Origin: an uncultured Blautia sp.
Lineage (GTDB): Bacteria > Bacillota > Clostridia > Lachnospirales > Lachnospiraceae
DNA: 28,976 bases
Direction: 5' to 3'
NCBI GenBank assembly: GCA_900543715.1
Contig: UQSX01000029.1
Span: 1 to 28,976, forward strand
Within the stretch, counting starts at the first letter, position 1. Every line of letters begins with the position of its first letter. Shown here piece after piece: positions 1 to 7,207 of this stretch. The position numbers and the translations under genes are program-made. Below the pieces are notes generated by a model that saw nothing but the letters and a program-made list of their open reading frames with translations, searched no databases and was not told where the DNA came from.

Positions 1-1
1 C

Positions 2-196
2 CGCCCCCAGTCCCTGGCCGTTCAGGTGGGAGAGGGAGAAGAGGAAATTCTGGAATTTCCAGATGAGAAAAAAGTCTTTTACCTGGCACTTCAGGAACCG
101 GTGGAGGCTTCTGAGATAAAGATACGGATACAGTCTTCTTATGAGGGTGAGAGATGGGAGGACAACTGTATCTCAGAAATAGAAGTTTATGAATGA
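2..196 (+). CDS. C-terminal end of a discoidin-like / NADase-type glycan-binding domain protein (partial)
   Basis: Reading frame 2 is open from the window edge to a TGA at 194-196 and gives about 64 residues. The tail reads ...IRIRQ-like beta strands, then YEGERWEDNCISEIEVYE. This resembles the end of the galactose-binding/discoidin-like fold that NCBI calls an NADase-type glycan-binding domain, where a 'G..y.D.cISEIev' ending is typical (family knowledge, from memory). Such proteins are usually secreted or membrane anchored with a zinc-ribbon or transmembrane N-terminus, but that part lies outside the window. The next gene's ribosome-binding site lies about 135 bases downstream. The domain call is moderately confident; function is unknown. 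Confidence 0.6.
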   Translation, partial: RPQSLAVQVGEGEEEILEFPDEKKVFYLALQEPVEASEIKIRIQSSYEGERWEDNCISEIEVYE

Positions 197-341
197 TGTC
201 CATTTTAAGGGATTGCTGTATAAGGGGCTGTCGCATGAAACCTATGGAGAATATTTATACCTGTGTTTTATGCGGCAGCTCTTGGTATTTTTCTGTGAAC
301 GGTTATCATGGAAAATACAGTTTAGCAGAGAGGAGAAGGAA

Positions 342-1124
342 ATGACAAATCAGGAAATAATGAAGACTGCCATGGAGCAGTCTGGGGCAGATTTAAACTG
401 TAAGGCAGAAGATTTTTTAAAAAAGGAACCGGTTGTGGTCAGCGGGGGTCTAGGACCAGGAGCCAAGAAATATTATCAGGAGCCGATTTCCGCCAATCTG
501 ATTTCATACGGAAATAACATTGTTGCTTCTGTGAAAGAAGAGTATCGGGAGATCATATGGGAGTATATCCATAGATTTACATTTTACCATTGTTTTGAAA
601 CACCTAATATGCACTGGCTGGAGGACAGACTCAGAAAAGAAGGACAGAGGGTCTGTTTTATGGCGGAATATTATCTGCCGGATGTGGAAAAGGTGAAGCC
701 CCTTCCCTGCAGTTACTCCCTGAAAATTTTACACAGAGAGGACTTTGAGGAGCTTTACAGACCGGAATGGAGCAATGCTCTGTGCAGGGAAAGGAAACAC
801 CTGGATGTTCTTGGAGTAGGGGCATATGACGGCAAAAAGCTGGTTGGACTGGCAGGGTGCTCTGCTGACTGCGACAAGATGTGGCAGATTGGCGTGGATG
901 TACTGCCAGAGTACCGCAGGGCAGGAATTGCCTCTGCACTGACCAGCAGACTGGCTGTTGAGATACTGGAGCGGGGCAAGGTGCCTTTTTACTGTTCTGC
1001 CTGGTCCAACATCCGCTCTGTGAGAAACGGGATAAAAAGCGGATTTATCCCTGCCTGGGTGGAGATGACAGTGAAACCGGCCAAGATTGTTCAGGATATG
1101 AACGAGATTACGCTGCTGTCTTAA
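342..1124 (+). CDS. GNAT family N-acetyltransferase
   Basis: A 260-residue protein with a C-terminal GNAT fold. The acetyl-CoA loop is visible at about residues 183-200 (IGVDVLPEYRRAGIASAL), with the R-x-x-G-x-A pattern that binds the pyrophosphate of acetyl-CoA. The N-terminal 120 residues are a separate, poorly characterised region, as in two-domain GNAT proteins of Firmicutes. The open frame continues upstream to 189, but the ATG at 342 has AGGAG six bases in front of it (331-335), whereas the 189 ATG has none and would overlap the previous gene's end. The substrate cannot be inferred. It stands alone and ends 12 bases before the convergent PPC-domain gene, with no clear terminator between them. 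Confidence 0.8.
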   Translation: MTNQEIMKTAMEQSGADLNCKAEDFLKKEPVVVSGGLGPGAKKYYQEPISANLISYGNNIVASVKEEYREIIWEYIHRFTFYHCFETPNMHWLEDRLRKEGQRVCFMAEYYLPDVEKVKPLPCSYSLKILHREDFEELYRPEWSNALCRERKHLDVLGVGAYDGKKLVGLAGCSADCDKMWQIGVDVLPEYRRAGIASALTSRLAVEILERGKVPFYCSAWSNIRSVRNGIKSGFIPAWVEMTVKPAKIVQDMNEITLLS

Positions 1125-1136
1125 TACGTTCCACAA

Positions 1137-1556
1137 CTAAAACTTAAATAAATTCAGCCCGATCTCTTCATTGTAAGTTCTGTCCACGGTTCCTTCGATG
1201 AGAGTTATGACCATTTCACAGGTGGCGCTGACCATAGCCTGGTTCAGATGGCCGCCGAAGACTTCTCCCTTATCATTTCCTGCGCTCATATGTAAATGGC
1301 AGTAAAACTCACCGTTCATAGTGTTGATAGTTCCAGTAAGAGATACGATTTCGAAACTGCCGCTGAAATGATTGGAATAATATTTTTTCTCGTCAGTTTT
1401 AAAAACTCCTACGGTAAAATCATTGATGGCACCCAAAGCCTGGATGCTGGCCAGCTTTATATTTTCTTTCAGTGCGATTTCTTTTACCTGCTCCAGGATT
1501 TCTTCTCCTTTGTCGATTCTTGCGATTAAAGTGTTTCCAAATTTTCTGTATTCCAA
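1137..1556 (-). CDS. PPC (DUF296) domain protein, putative DNA-binding
   Basis: A 139-residue protein consisting of a single PPC/DUF296 domain. The typical core is present: a GALGAI-like turn (here QALGAINDFTVGVF, about residues 38-51), a conserved FHCHLHMSAG-like strand (FYCHLHMSAGNDKGEVFGGHL), and a hydrophobic C-terminal strand. Plant relatives (AHL proteins) bind AT-rich DNA through a separate AT-hook, which is absent here. Bacterial stand-alone PPC proteins form trimers of unknown function, so 'DNA-binding' is only the family label. The start is TTG at 1554-1556, supported by GGAGG eight bases upstream. It is monocistronic with its own strong promoter at 1586-1615. Confidence 0.8.
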   Translation of the reverse strand: MEYRKFGNTLIARIDKGEEILEQVKEIALKENIKLASIQALGAINDFTVGVFKTDEKKYYSNHFSGSFEIVSLTGTINTMNGEFYCHLHMSAGNDKGEVFGGHLNQAMVSATCEMVITLIEGTVDRTYNEEIGLNLFKF

Positions 1557-1585
1557 TATAAGTACCTCCCAGATTTATATAGTTA

Positions 1586-1615
1586 ATCATACAGTCTGAG
1601 AAAAACGATTGTCAA
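1586..1615 (-). promoter_or_regulatory. Sigma-A promoter of the PPC-domain gene
   Basis: Reading the minus strand, TTGACA (1610-1615) is followed by an 18-base spacer and TATGAT (1586-1591). The predicted start lies about 20 bases before the ribosome-binding site at 1564-1570. The match to the housekeeping consensus is near perfect. Confidence 0.75.
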
Positions 1616-1713
1616 GAACTGGATTTCAAAGGAAAGAAAGTCCGTATATTTTATGACTTTTTTGGCGGACTGTGATATGATTTATGAAAATATAGTATGT
1701 AGAGGAAAATATT

Positions 1714-2316
1714 ATGAACAGGTGTAAATGGTGTCTATGCAATGAGAAAATGATACATTACCATGATGAGGAATGGGGTGTTCCTCTGTGGGAGGATCAA
1801 AAACAGTTTGAATTTCTGATGATGGAGGTTATGCAGTGCGGTCTGAACTGGAACATGATGATCCAGAAACGGGAGATCTTCCGGCAGTGTTTTTCGGAGT
1901 TTGACTTTGATAAGGTGGCGGAATATGGAGAGGAGGATATTGAAAGGATTCTGAATACCGAAGGCATGATCCGCTCAAGAAGAAAAATTGAAGCAGTAAT
2001 CCACAACGCCAGGTGCTTTCAGGAAATCCGTAAAGAATGGGGTTCTTTCAGCAAATATATCTGGAGTTTTACCAAAGGAAAAACTTATCTCTATACCGGA
2101 CATCAGAAAGGAGAGATTCCGGCAAGAAACGGCCTGTCTGACAGAGTCAGCAGTGATCTGAAAAGGCGGGGAATGAAATATATGGGCTCTGTTACGGTAT
2201 ATTCTCATTTACAGGCCTGCGGGATCATTAATGATCACCTGGATACCTGCTTTCGGTTTCCAGAGCTGATGAAACTGTCAGACGCAGTCAAAAAAAGAAG
2301 AGAGAAAGAGCAGTGA
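1714..2316 (+). CDS. tag: DNA-3-methyladenine glycosylase I
   Basis: A 200-residue protein matching the usual length of Tag, which removes 3-methyladenine from alkylated DNA as the first step of base excision repair. The structural zinc site known from E. coli Tag is fully kept: Cys4 in RCKWC, His17 in YHDEEWG, and His175 and Cys179 in INDHLDTC, all at the same residue numbers. The substrate-pocket region MEVMQCGLNWNMMIQKRE (about 37-54) is present. The start ATG at 1714 follows a weak AGAGGAAAATATT site. A TATGAT -10-like box lies at 1676-1681 with a poor -35. It ends 58 bases before the broken GNAT gene, which has its own AAGGAG site. Confidence 0.93.
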   Translation: MNRCKWCLCNEKMIHYHDEEWGVPLWEDQKQFEFLMMEVMQCGLNWNMMIQKREIFRQCFSEFDFDKVAEYGEEDIERILNTEGMIRSRRKIEAVIHNARCFQEIRKEWGSFSKYIWSFTKGKTYLYTGHQKGEIPARNGLSDRVSSDLKRRGMKYMGSVTVYSHLQACGIINDHLDTCFRFPELMKLSDAVKKRREKEQ

Positions 2317-2374
2317 GGAAATCTATGCTCTTGCTCAGAGAGCAGAAATTAAAAAGCAGAAAAAGGAGACAGAG

Positions 2375-2690
2375 ATGGAAATACGAGATATGGAAAGCAA
2401 AGACTACTCGGAAATTGATAGGCTTATGAAGGAACTTCATGAGCTTCATGTAAAAGGCAGACCGGATCTGTACACAGAGCTGGAACACCCCTATTCCAGG
2501 GAAGAATTTGAAAAGATTGTAAGCGATCCGGAAATTATTGCCATACTTGCTGAAGAAAAAAGTGTGATAATCGGTCTTTGTATAGGAACTCTACGGAAGA
2601 AAAGCGGTATGGTGGAGATGTTTTCAGAAAAACTCTTGACTTAGAGTTGACTTCAAGAGCTATGATACAAATAAATGATCATTCAGATTA
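2375..2690 (+). pseudogene. GNAT acetyltransferase remnant (internal deletion, probable frameshift)
   Basis: The intact frame (2375-2644) gives 89 residues: a normal GNAT N-terminus (MEIRDMESKDYSEIDRLMK...) that runs to the fourth strand (IIGLCIGTL) and then jumps to SGMVEM, which looks like the 'FYeksGM' C-terminal strand. About 60 residues holding the acetyl-CoA-binding loop are missing. A plausible C-terminal ending (FRKTLDLEL) continues in the next frame from about 2611, suggesting a one-base shift as well. The start is preceded by a good AAGGAG. As read it cannot bind acetyl-CoA and is probably dead. The deletion is my reconstruction from family shape, not from an alignment. It lies directly upstream of the DUF362 gene, whose frame is open back into the remnant. 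Confidence 0.6.
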
Positions 2691-2751
2691 TACCGAAAGC
2701 TTTCCGGTATATTATGCTGAACCATCAAATACAGGAAAGAGAGGGAAAAAT

Positions 2752-3642
2752 ATGAAGGCAAAGGTTTACTTTACTAGAGAAATTACCCCTGAAAAGGTTG
2801 TAGAGATGTATCAGGCCCTTGGAGTGGAGCTGCCCGGAAAAGTGGCTGTGAAGGTTCATTCTGGAGAAAAGGGAAATCAAAATTTCCTCCGTCCGGAGTT
2901 TTGGCGGCCTATGGTTGAGAAAGTTCAGGGAACGATTGTGGAGTGCAACACTGCTTATGGTGACGCCAGCGGAGGTGTACGGGACCATACAGAGTCTCAT
3001 CTGAAACTTTTGGAAGAGCACGGCTGGAATAAATACTTTGATGTAGATCTTATGGATGCCCAGGGACCGGATGTGATCTGGCCCATTCCAAATGGCAAAG
3101 TTCTCAAAGAAAACCACCTGGGTAAAAATATTATGAATTATGATTCTATGCTGGTCCTGGCCCATTTTAAAGGACACCCTATGGGCGGCTACGGCGGAGC
3201 TCTTAAACAGCTTTCTATTGGCTGCGCTTCAAGAGCCGGAAAGGCTCTGATCCATTCTGCCGGCAAGACCGATGACCGTTATGAGACGTGGAAACAGCAT
3301 GCCAGCAGCGTTGAATTTCCAGAGGCCATGGCTGACGCAGCGGCCAGTGTAGTGGAGCATTTTAAAGGCAGAACTGCTTTTATCAATGTAATGAAAAACC
3401 TTTCTGTGGACTGCGACTGCTGTGCAGTAGCGGAGGATCCCTGTATGAAAGATATCGGTATTCTGGCCTCCACAGATCCGGTTGCTATTGATCAGGCCTG
3501 TATGGATCTGGTAATTCATTCCGATGATCCCGGCAGAGACCACTTTATGGAGCGTGTGAACAGCCGTAATGGAATCCATACCATTGAAGCTGCTGAGGAT
3601 CTGGGAATCGGAACCAGGGAATATGAACTTATAGAACTTTAA
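2752..3642 (+). CDS. DUF362 domain protein
   Basis: A 296-residue protein of the DUF362 family. Visible family marks are the AVKVHSGEKGN segment (about 30-40), HFKGHPMGGYGGALKQLSIGCASRAGK (about 139-165), and the C-terminal CDCC....DPCMKDIGILASTDPVAIDQA stretch, where 'DPVAiD..' is the typical ending. Many relatives carry an added ferredoxin domain. This one does not, although the CDCC/DPC cysteines could hold a cluster. The biochemical function of DUF362 is not established. I chose the ATG at 2752 (AGAGAGG upstream) because the open frame before it, back to 2578, reads through the GNAT remnant. A strong terminator follows at 3671. Confidence 0.8.
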   Translation: MKAKVYFTREITPEKVVEMYQALGVELPGKVAVKVHSGEKGNQNFLRPEFWRPMVEKVQGTIVECNTAYGDASGGVRDHTESHLKLLEEHGWNKYFDVDLMDAQGPDVIWPIPNGKVLKENHLGKNIMNYDSMLVLAHFKGHPMGGYGGALKQLSIGCASRAGKALIHSAGKTDDRYETWKQHASSVEFPEAMADAAASVVEHFKGRTAFINVMKNLSVDCDCCAVAEDPCMKDIGILASTDPVAIDQACMDLVIHSDDPGRDHFMERVNSRNGIHTIEAAEDLGIGTREYELIEL

Positions 3643-3670
3643 AAACAGGATTCATCTGTCATTCTTATAA

Positions 3671-3700
3671 AAAGCCGTCCCCAAGGTGGGACGGTTTTTT
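3671..3700 (+). terminator. Rho-independent terminator after the DUF362 gene
   Basis: A stem CCGTCCC (3675-3681) pairs with GGGACGG (3688-3694), flanked by AAA before it and T6 after it (3695-3700). It starts 29 bases after the stop codon. The A-tract/T-tract symmetry would let it work in both directions, so it may also stop the leftward LysR remnant. Confidence 0.85.
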
Positions 3701-3702
3701 GT

Positions 3703-3733
3703 CTATAGGAAAGTCCCTCGGACTGCCCTATAG
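3703..3733. repeat. Second hairpin, possible REP-like palindrome
   Basis: CTATAGG...AGTCC-CTC-GGACT...CCTATAG forms a 12-pair stem with one small internal mismatch. It has no T-tract on either side, so it is not a normal terminator. It lies just after the DUF362 terminator, in the gap before the LysR remnant. It may be a dispersed intergenic palindrome, but only one copy is seen in this window. Confidence 0.45.
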
Positions 3734-3772
3734 AATAAAAATGAAAAGGAGAACTGGACGATATTAAACCGG

Positions 3773-4435
3773 CTATTTGGCGAAAAGAGGTGCTATAACA
3801 GATCTGGCCTTCGAGGTATAACAGCAATAATAGGTTACATTTATTTCTTCATCCAGAATTGGAATGGTAATGCGGTTGGGAACTTTGCCCTCTCTTTGGA
3901 TAACCAGGTCACTGTTGAATGTAGGAAGGGCGGATGCCTTTACTAATTCATCAAAATCAGTATCTTTTTGGACAATGAAATGTGTGTTCGGCATTTTCTC
4001 GTTTATGATATGCTCCCAGAAGCCAAGCTGGGGGCGAAGAAGCATGGACTCACCATTCAGGTCTTTTAAATACAAGCCGCTGCTCCCGGATAAGGGATGG
4101 GCCGGAGGCAGAGAGAACAGGAGATGCTCTTCTTTATATTTTACACAGAAAATTCCTTTTTCTTCAACGCTAAACGGCAGCAGAATAGTCTGATAGGTTC
4201 CGTCCTGAAGGCCCTGGAGCAGTACTTCGCTGTCGCGTATCTCAGAGGAGATTGTCATATCAGGATAAAGGTCAGAAAGCGCCGGGATCAGATTCCACAA
4301 TGGGGCTGGAGCACAGGAGCCCACAAATATGGTACGGCGTTTTCTGTCGTAATCCCGGATGCTGTTTACCATATCGCCTGTCTGATCCAGGATTTTCCTT
4401 GCATATTCAACAGCTAATTTTCCAGCATCTTTACC
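3773..4435 (-). pseudogene. LysR-family regulator, N-terminus deleted
   Basis: The minus-strand frame ending in TAG at 3773 encodes about 221 residues of a LysR effector-binding domain: a linker helix (GKLAVEYARKILDQTG), then the first strand of the binding domain (RRTIFVGSCAPAPLWNLIP) and the rest to the C-terminus. A full LysR protein is about 300 residues. The 60-80 residues that hold the DNA-binding helix-turn-helix are missing. The open frame continues past about 4435 only by running antisense through an aldo/keto reductase fragment, and its predicted residues there look nothing like LysR. Without the DNA-binding part it cannot act as a regulator. See the paired fragment at 4430-4702. 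Confidence 0.8.
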
Positions 4436-4702
4436 CATCCTGTGCTGACAGAGATTGGTAAAAAATATGGAAAGAGCGCTGCACAGGTGGCTCTGCGCTG
4501 GAATGTACAAAGGGGCGTAACTGTCATTCCAAAATCTGTTCATAAAGAGCGTATGGAGCAGAATCTGGATATCTGGGATTTTGAACTTAGCACTAAAGAT
4601 ATGGCAGAGATTGCCAAACTGGATCTTGGTCACAGTGAGATTGTGGATCATAGTGACCCTGGATTCGTGAAGATGCTGCACAGCATGAAAATTCATGACT
4701 GA
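4430..4702 (+). pseudogene. Aldo/keto reductase, C-terminal fragment only
   Basis: About 90 residues of the C-terminal third of an aldo/keto reductase (AKR). HPVLTEIGKKYGKSAAQVALRW, then the cofactor-binding VIPKSVHKERMEQNL segment, and a DFELSTKDMAEI...LD ending are typical. The catalytic Asp-Tyr-Lys-His part, about 190 residues, is absent. There is no ribosome-binding site before the first possible start (GTG 4442). The similarity begins where the oppositely oriented LysR similarity ends, so both genes were probably cut by one deletion. It ends 27 bases before the flavin reductase gene, which has its own AGGAGG. Confidence 0.82.
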
Positions 4703-4729
4703 TTTGTTTTGAGATAGGAGGATAAAATT

Positions 4730-5290
4730 ATGTCAGTAAGAAAAAATTTTGGAGCAATGCCTCTTCTTTTTCCACAGCCGGTTCTGATCATCGGAACCTA
4801 TGATGAAAGCGGGAAAGCAAATGCAATGAACGCCGCATGGGGCGGTATTGTAGGAGCAGATGAGATCATGATCGATCTTTCCCACCATAAGACCACAGAA
4901 AATATACTCAAAACGAAAGCTTTTACCGTAAGCGCAGCAGATGTGGAGCATATGACAGCCTGCGACTATGTAGGGCTTGTCTCAGGGAACAGAGAGCCGC
5001 AGAAAATGGAAAAAGCCGGCTTTACAACGAGCAAAAGCAGCTTTGTCAACGCACCGGTCATCAACGAACTTCCGGTAACTCTGGAGTGTGAACTGGTAGA
5101 AGTGATTGATGGAAGCAAATATTTGGGAAAGATTAAGAATGTCAGTGCTGATGAAAGGGTCCTTGGAGCAGATGGGGAGATCAGCCTGGAACTGTTCCAT
5201 CCGATTACTTTTGACACAGTCCATCGGGGTTATTATAAGCTGGGTGAAAAAGTGGGAAATGCCTTTAAGGATGGTGAAGCATTGAAATAA
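4730..5290 (+). CDS. Flavin reductase family protein (flavoredoxin-like)
   Basis: A 186-residue FMN-binding split-barrel protein of the flavin reductase-like family. The N-terminus (PQPVLIIGTYDESGKANAMNAAWGG, about 16-40) is the typical first strand and 'N.mtaaW' turn. LSHHKTTENILKTKAFTVS (about 50-68) is the FMN phosphate-binding region, and CDYVGLVSG follows. Members reduce or carry FMN in electron transfer to partner redox proteins. The start has AGGAGGATAAAATT in front. The gene is followed after 31 bases by the EFR1 flavodoxin-ferredoxin gene, probably in one transcript, which fits a joint role in low-potential electron transfer. The partner and substrate are not known. Confidence 0.88.
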   Translation: MSVRKNFGAMPLLFPQPVLIIGTYDESGKANAMNAAWGGIVGADEIMIDLSHHKTTENILKTKAFTVSAADVEHMTACDYVGLVSGNREPQKMEKAGFTTSKSSFVNAPVINELPVTLECELVEVIDGSKYLGKIKNVSADERVLGADGEISLELFHPITFDTVHRGYYKLGEKVGNAFKDGEALK

Positions 5291-5321
5291 GAAACTCTGC
5301 TGATATAAGGAGGAAAGCATC

Positions 5322-6092
5322 ATGGTATTTTATTTTACAGCTACAGGCAACAGCCTGTATGCGGCCAGGCATTTTTCAGATGAACCGGTCAGTATCCCAC
5401 AGATTATGCGTGGGACAAAACGACAGTTCTCCGATGACACCATTGGTATTGTCTGCCCGGTCTATGCCGGTGAGCCGCCGAAAATGGTACTTCAGTTTCT
5501 GAAGGCGTCCACTTTTCAGACAGAGTATTTTTATTTTATCCTGACCTACGACTTTGACCAGAGCGATGCCCTGGAGTTTACTGCAGGGCTGGCCAAAGAG
5601 GCTGGAATACATGTGGATTACGTTGCTGCCATTCAGATGGTGGACAATTATCTGCCGATGTTTGATATGGATGCGGAAATGGATTTGGATAAGCATATAG
5701 AGAAACAGCTTGCTGATGCAGTGAAGGCAGTTGCAGACAGAGTACGGAAAATCCCCGAGGCCAGTGAAGAGGGACGCAGGCTCCACGCCCAGGTTGCCGC
5801 TATGAACCGGGAGAACCCAGCCTTTAACAATGGCAGCCAGATCACTGTATCAGAGAACTGTATCGGCTGCGGTATCTGTGAAAAGGTTTGTCCGATTGAT
5901 AATTTTTACATTGAGAATGGAAGGGCAATGCGCAGAGAGGACACCTGTGAGTTCTGCCTTGCCTGTGCTCAGAACTGCCCCCAGAAGGCTATCGGTCTGA
6001 GCATGGCGGACAAGAATCCGGATGCAAGATACCGCAATCCGAATATTTCTTTACAGGAGATTATAGAAGCAAACGAAAATCGTAGTGAATGA
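5322..6092 (+). CDS. EFR1-type flavodoxin / 2[4Fe-4S] ferredoxin fusion protein
   Basis: A 256-residue protein with an N-terminal flavodoxin-like domain (FYFTATGNSLYAARHF, about 3-18, is the FMN phosphate loop) and a C-terminal bacterial ferredoxin domain. Its eight cysteines sit as CIGCGICEKVC (180, 183, 186, 190) and CEFCLACAQNC (209, 212, 215, 219), each with the C-x2-C-x2-C-x3-C spacing of a [4Fe-4S] cluster. This is the layout of EFR1 proteins, common in gut Clostridia and of unproven function. It sits in the cytosol and probably passes electrons between its flavin and Fe-S parts. AAGGAGGAAAGC precedes the ATG. The gene ends 3 bases before the convergent HxlR gene. Confidence 0.9.
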   Translation: MVFYFTATGNSLYAARHFSDEPVSIPQIMRGTKRQFSDDTIGIVCPVYAGEPPKMVLQFLKASTFQTEYFYFILTYDFDQSDALEFTAGLAKEAGIHVDYVAAIQMVDNYLPMFDMDAEMDLDKHIEKQLADAVKAVADRVRKIPEASEEGRRLHAQVAAMNRENPAFNNGSQITVSENCIGCGICEKVCPIDNFYIENGRAMRREDTCEFCLACAQNCPQKAIGLSMADKNPDARYRNPNISLQEIIEANENRSE

Positions 6093-6095
6093 AAT

Positions 6096-6428
6096 CTACA
6101 ACCTGTTTTGGTCTCCCCATTCACACATACTGTCTAAAATAGGAATTAAAGATTTTCCGCGTTCAGTCAAACTATACTCTACTTTGGGAGGAATCTGTGG
6201 GTATTCTTCCCGATGAACAAGCTGGTCGGCTTCCAGTTCTTTCAATGTGGAACTTAGAGTTTTGTATGAAATTTTACCGATATATTTTTTCATTTCATTG
6301 AATCGGACTACGCCGAACTCCATTAAGGTATATAAGATGGTCATTTTATATTTTCCGTTGATCAATGACAGTGTGTAGCTGAAGCCAGTTGAACTGAGGC
6401 ATTCGTTTGCTATACATCTTTCGCTCAT
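6096..6428 (-). CDS. HxlR-family winged-helix transcriptional regulator
   Basis: A 110-residue protein of HxlR length. It contains the typical LINGKYKMTILYTLMEFG opening helix (about 22-39), VRFNEMKKYIGKISYKTLSSTLKELEADQLVHRE as the recognition helix region, and the wing YPQIPPKVEYSLTERGKSL. Most HxlR proteins sense aldehydes, quinones or oxidative stress, often through a conserved cysteine. Cys5 and Cys10 are candidates here. It is transcribed divergently from the flavodoxin-like reductase at 6590, with repeated half-sites between them, so it probably controls that gene and itself. AGGAGAG lies just before the ATG. Confidence 0.9.
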   Translation of the reverse strand: MSERCIANECLSSTGFSYTLSLINGKYKMTILYTLMEFGVVRFNEMKKYIGKISYKTLSSTLKELEADQLVHREEYPQIPPKVEYSLTERGKSLIPILDSMCEWGDQNRL

Positions 6429-6446
6429 TTTACACTCTCCTTTAGG

Positions 6447-6540
6447 TAAGTATTTAACTTAATTGTAAGTATCGCACTTTAATGTGCGTACTTGTTTTTG
6501 GTTTCATTCTTGCTATGATTATAATGTCAGTACTTGAAAA
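6447..6540. promoter_or_regulatory. HxlR operator region and promoter of the flavodoxin-like gene
   Basis: The 161-base divergent spacer holds four AAGTA/TACTT half-sites. AAGTA-T-CGCAC (6467-6477) faces GTGCGTACTT (6484-6493) as an inverted repeat that is perfect apart from one extra T. A further GTAAGTAT lies near 6447 and GTACTTG at 6530-6536. A rightward -10 TATAAT sits at 6520-6525, with a weak TTGGTT -35 at 6498-6503 (16-base spacer), so the half-sites flank the promoter on both sides. Assigning them to the HxlR protein is inference from position. Confidence 0.6.
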
Positions 6541-6589
6541 AGTCAATTTTGTTTAAGCAAGCATAAAACATTAAAGGAGGCAGAGTCTA

Positions 6590-7141
6590 ATGAGTAAAAA
6601 AATTGTGGTATTGAATGGAAGTCCCCGAAAGAAAGGCAATACATCCATGCTTGTAAAAGCATTTACCGAAGGTGCGGAAAGTGTCGGAAATACAGTGACA
6701 GAGTTTTTTCTGGACAGTATGGAAATCCACGGCTGTAAAGGCTGCTTTGGCGGGCACAGCAGTAAAGAATGTCCGTGTGTACAAAAGGATGATATGGCTC
6801 AGATTTATCCGGCTGTAAAGGAATGTGATGTGGTGGTACTGGCAACTCCGCTCTACTATTGGAATATGAGCGGCCAGATCAGAATCGCTATTGACCGTTT
6901 ATTTGCTTTAGAGGAAGGCGATGGCAATCTTCTCAGAGGACACGATAGAGCCTCCGCTCTGCTGATGGCCGCAGAAGGTCATGGATTTGAGGACGTACTC
7001 ACCTATTATGACCATCTGATGGAACATTTGCGCTGGAAAAATCTCGGACATGTTCTTGCTGGCGGGAATATGAATGTGGGGGATATTAATGACAAGCCTG
7101 AAATTCAGCAGGCGTATGAACTTGGAAAATCTATTCAGTAA
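6590..7141 (+). CDS. Flavodoxin-fold NAD(P)H-dependent FMN reductase
   Basis: A 183-residue protein of the NADPH-dependent FMN reductase/flavodoxin-2 family. VVLNGSPRKKGNTSMLV (about 5-21) is the FMN phosphate-binding loop. GCKGCFGG (about 48-55) is the characteristic cysteine pair, and VVLATPLYYWNMSGQIRIAIDR (about 83-104) is the flavin ring-binding strand. Such enzymes reduce FMN, quinones, nitro- or azo-compounds. The cysteine pair is typical of iron-sulfur flavoprotein-like relatives, although the full cluster motif is not complete. AAAGGAGGCAGAG precedes the ATG. Pairing with a divergent HxlR regulator suggests it is induced by an electrophile or quinone. Confidence 0.88.
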   Translation: MSKKIVVLNGSPRKKGNTSMLVKAFTEGAESVGNTVTEFFLDSMEIHGCKGCFGGHSSKECPCVQKDDMAQIYPAVKECDVVVLATPLYYWNMSGQIRIAIDRLFALEEGDGNLLRGHDRASALLMAAEGHGFEDVLTYYDHLMEHLRWKNLGHVLAGGNMNVGDINDKPEIQQAYELGKSIQ

Positions 7142-7168
7142 ATAATGGTATCTTTTAGGAAAAGCATT

Positions 7169-7203
7169 ATGAGGGTAGCAGATTTTATTTCGGCTGCCCT
7201 CAT
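7169..7203. terminator. Terminator-like hairpin between convergent genes
   Basis: ATGAGGGTAGC (7169-7179) pairs with GCTGCCCTCAT (7193-7203), 11 pairs with one G-T. It sits between the stop of the flavodoxin-like gene (7141) and the stop of the leftward RbsD gene (7208). Neither side has a long T-tract, so efficiency is uncertain, but the position suits a shared terminator. Confidence 0.6.
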
Positions 7204-7207
7204 ATAT

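Noticed and set aside
4436..4696. N-terminal extension of the LysR-like minus-strand frame to 307 codons
   Set aside because: This part is antisense to the AKR fragment, whose residues are clearly conserved, and the predicted peptide has no helix-turn-helix.
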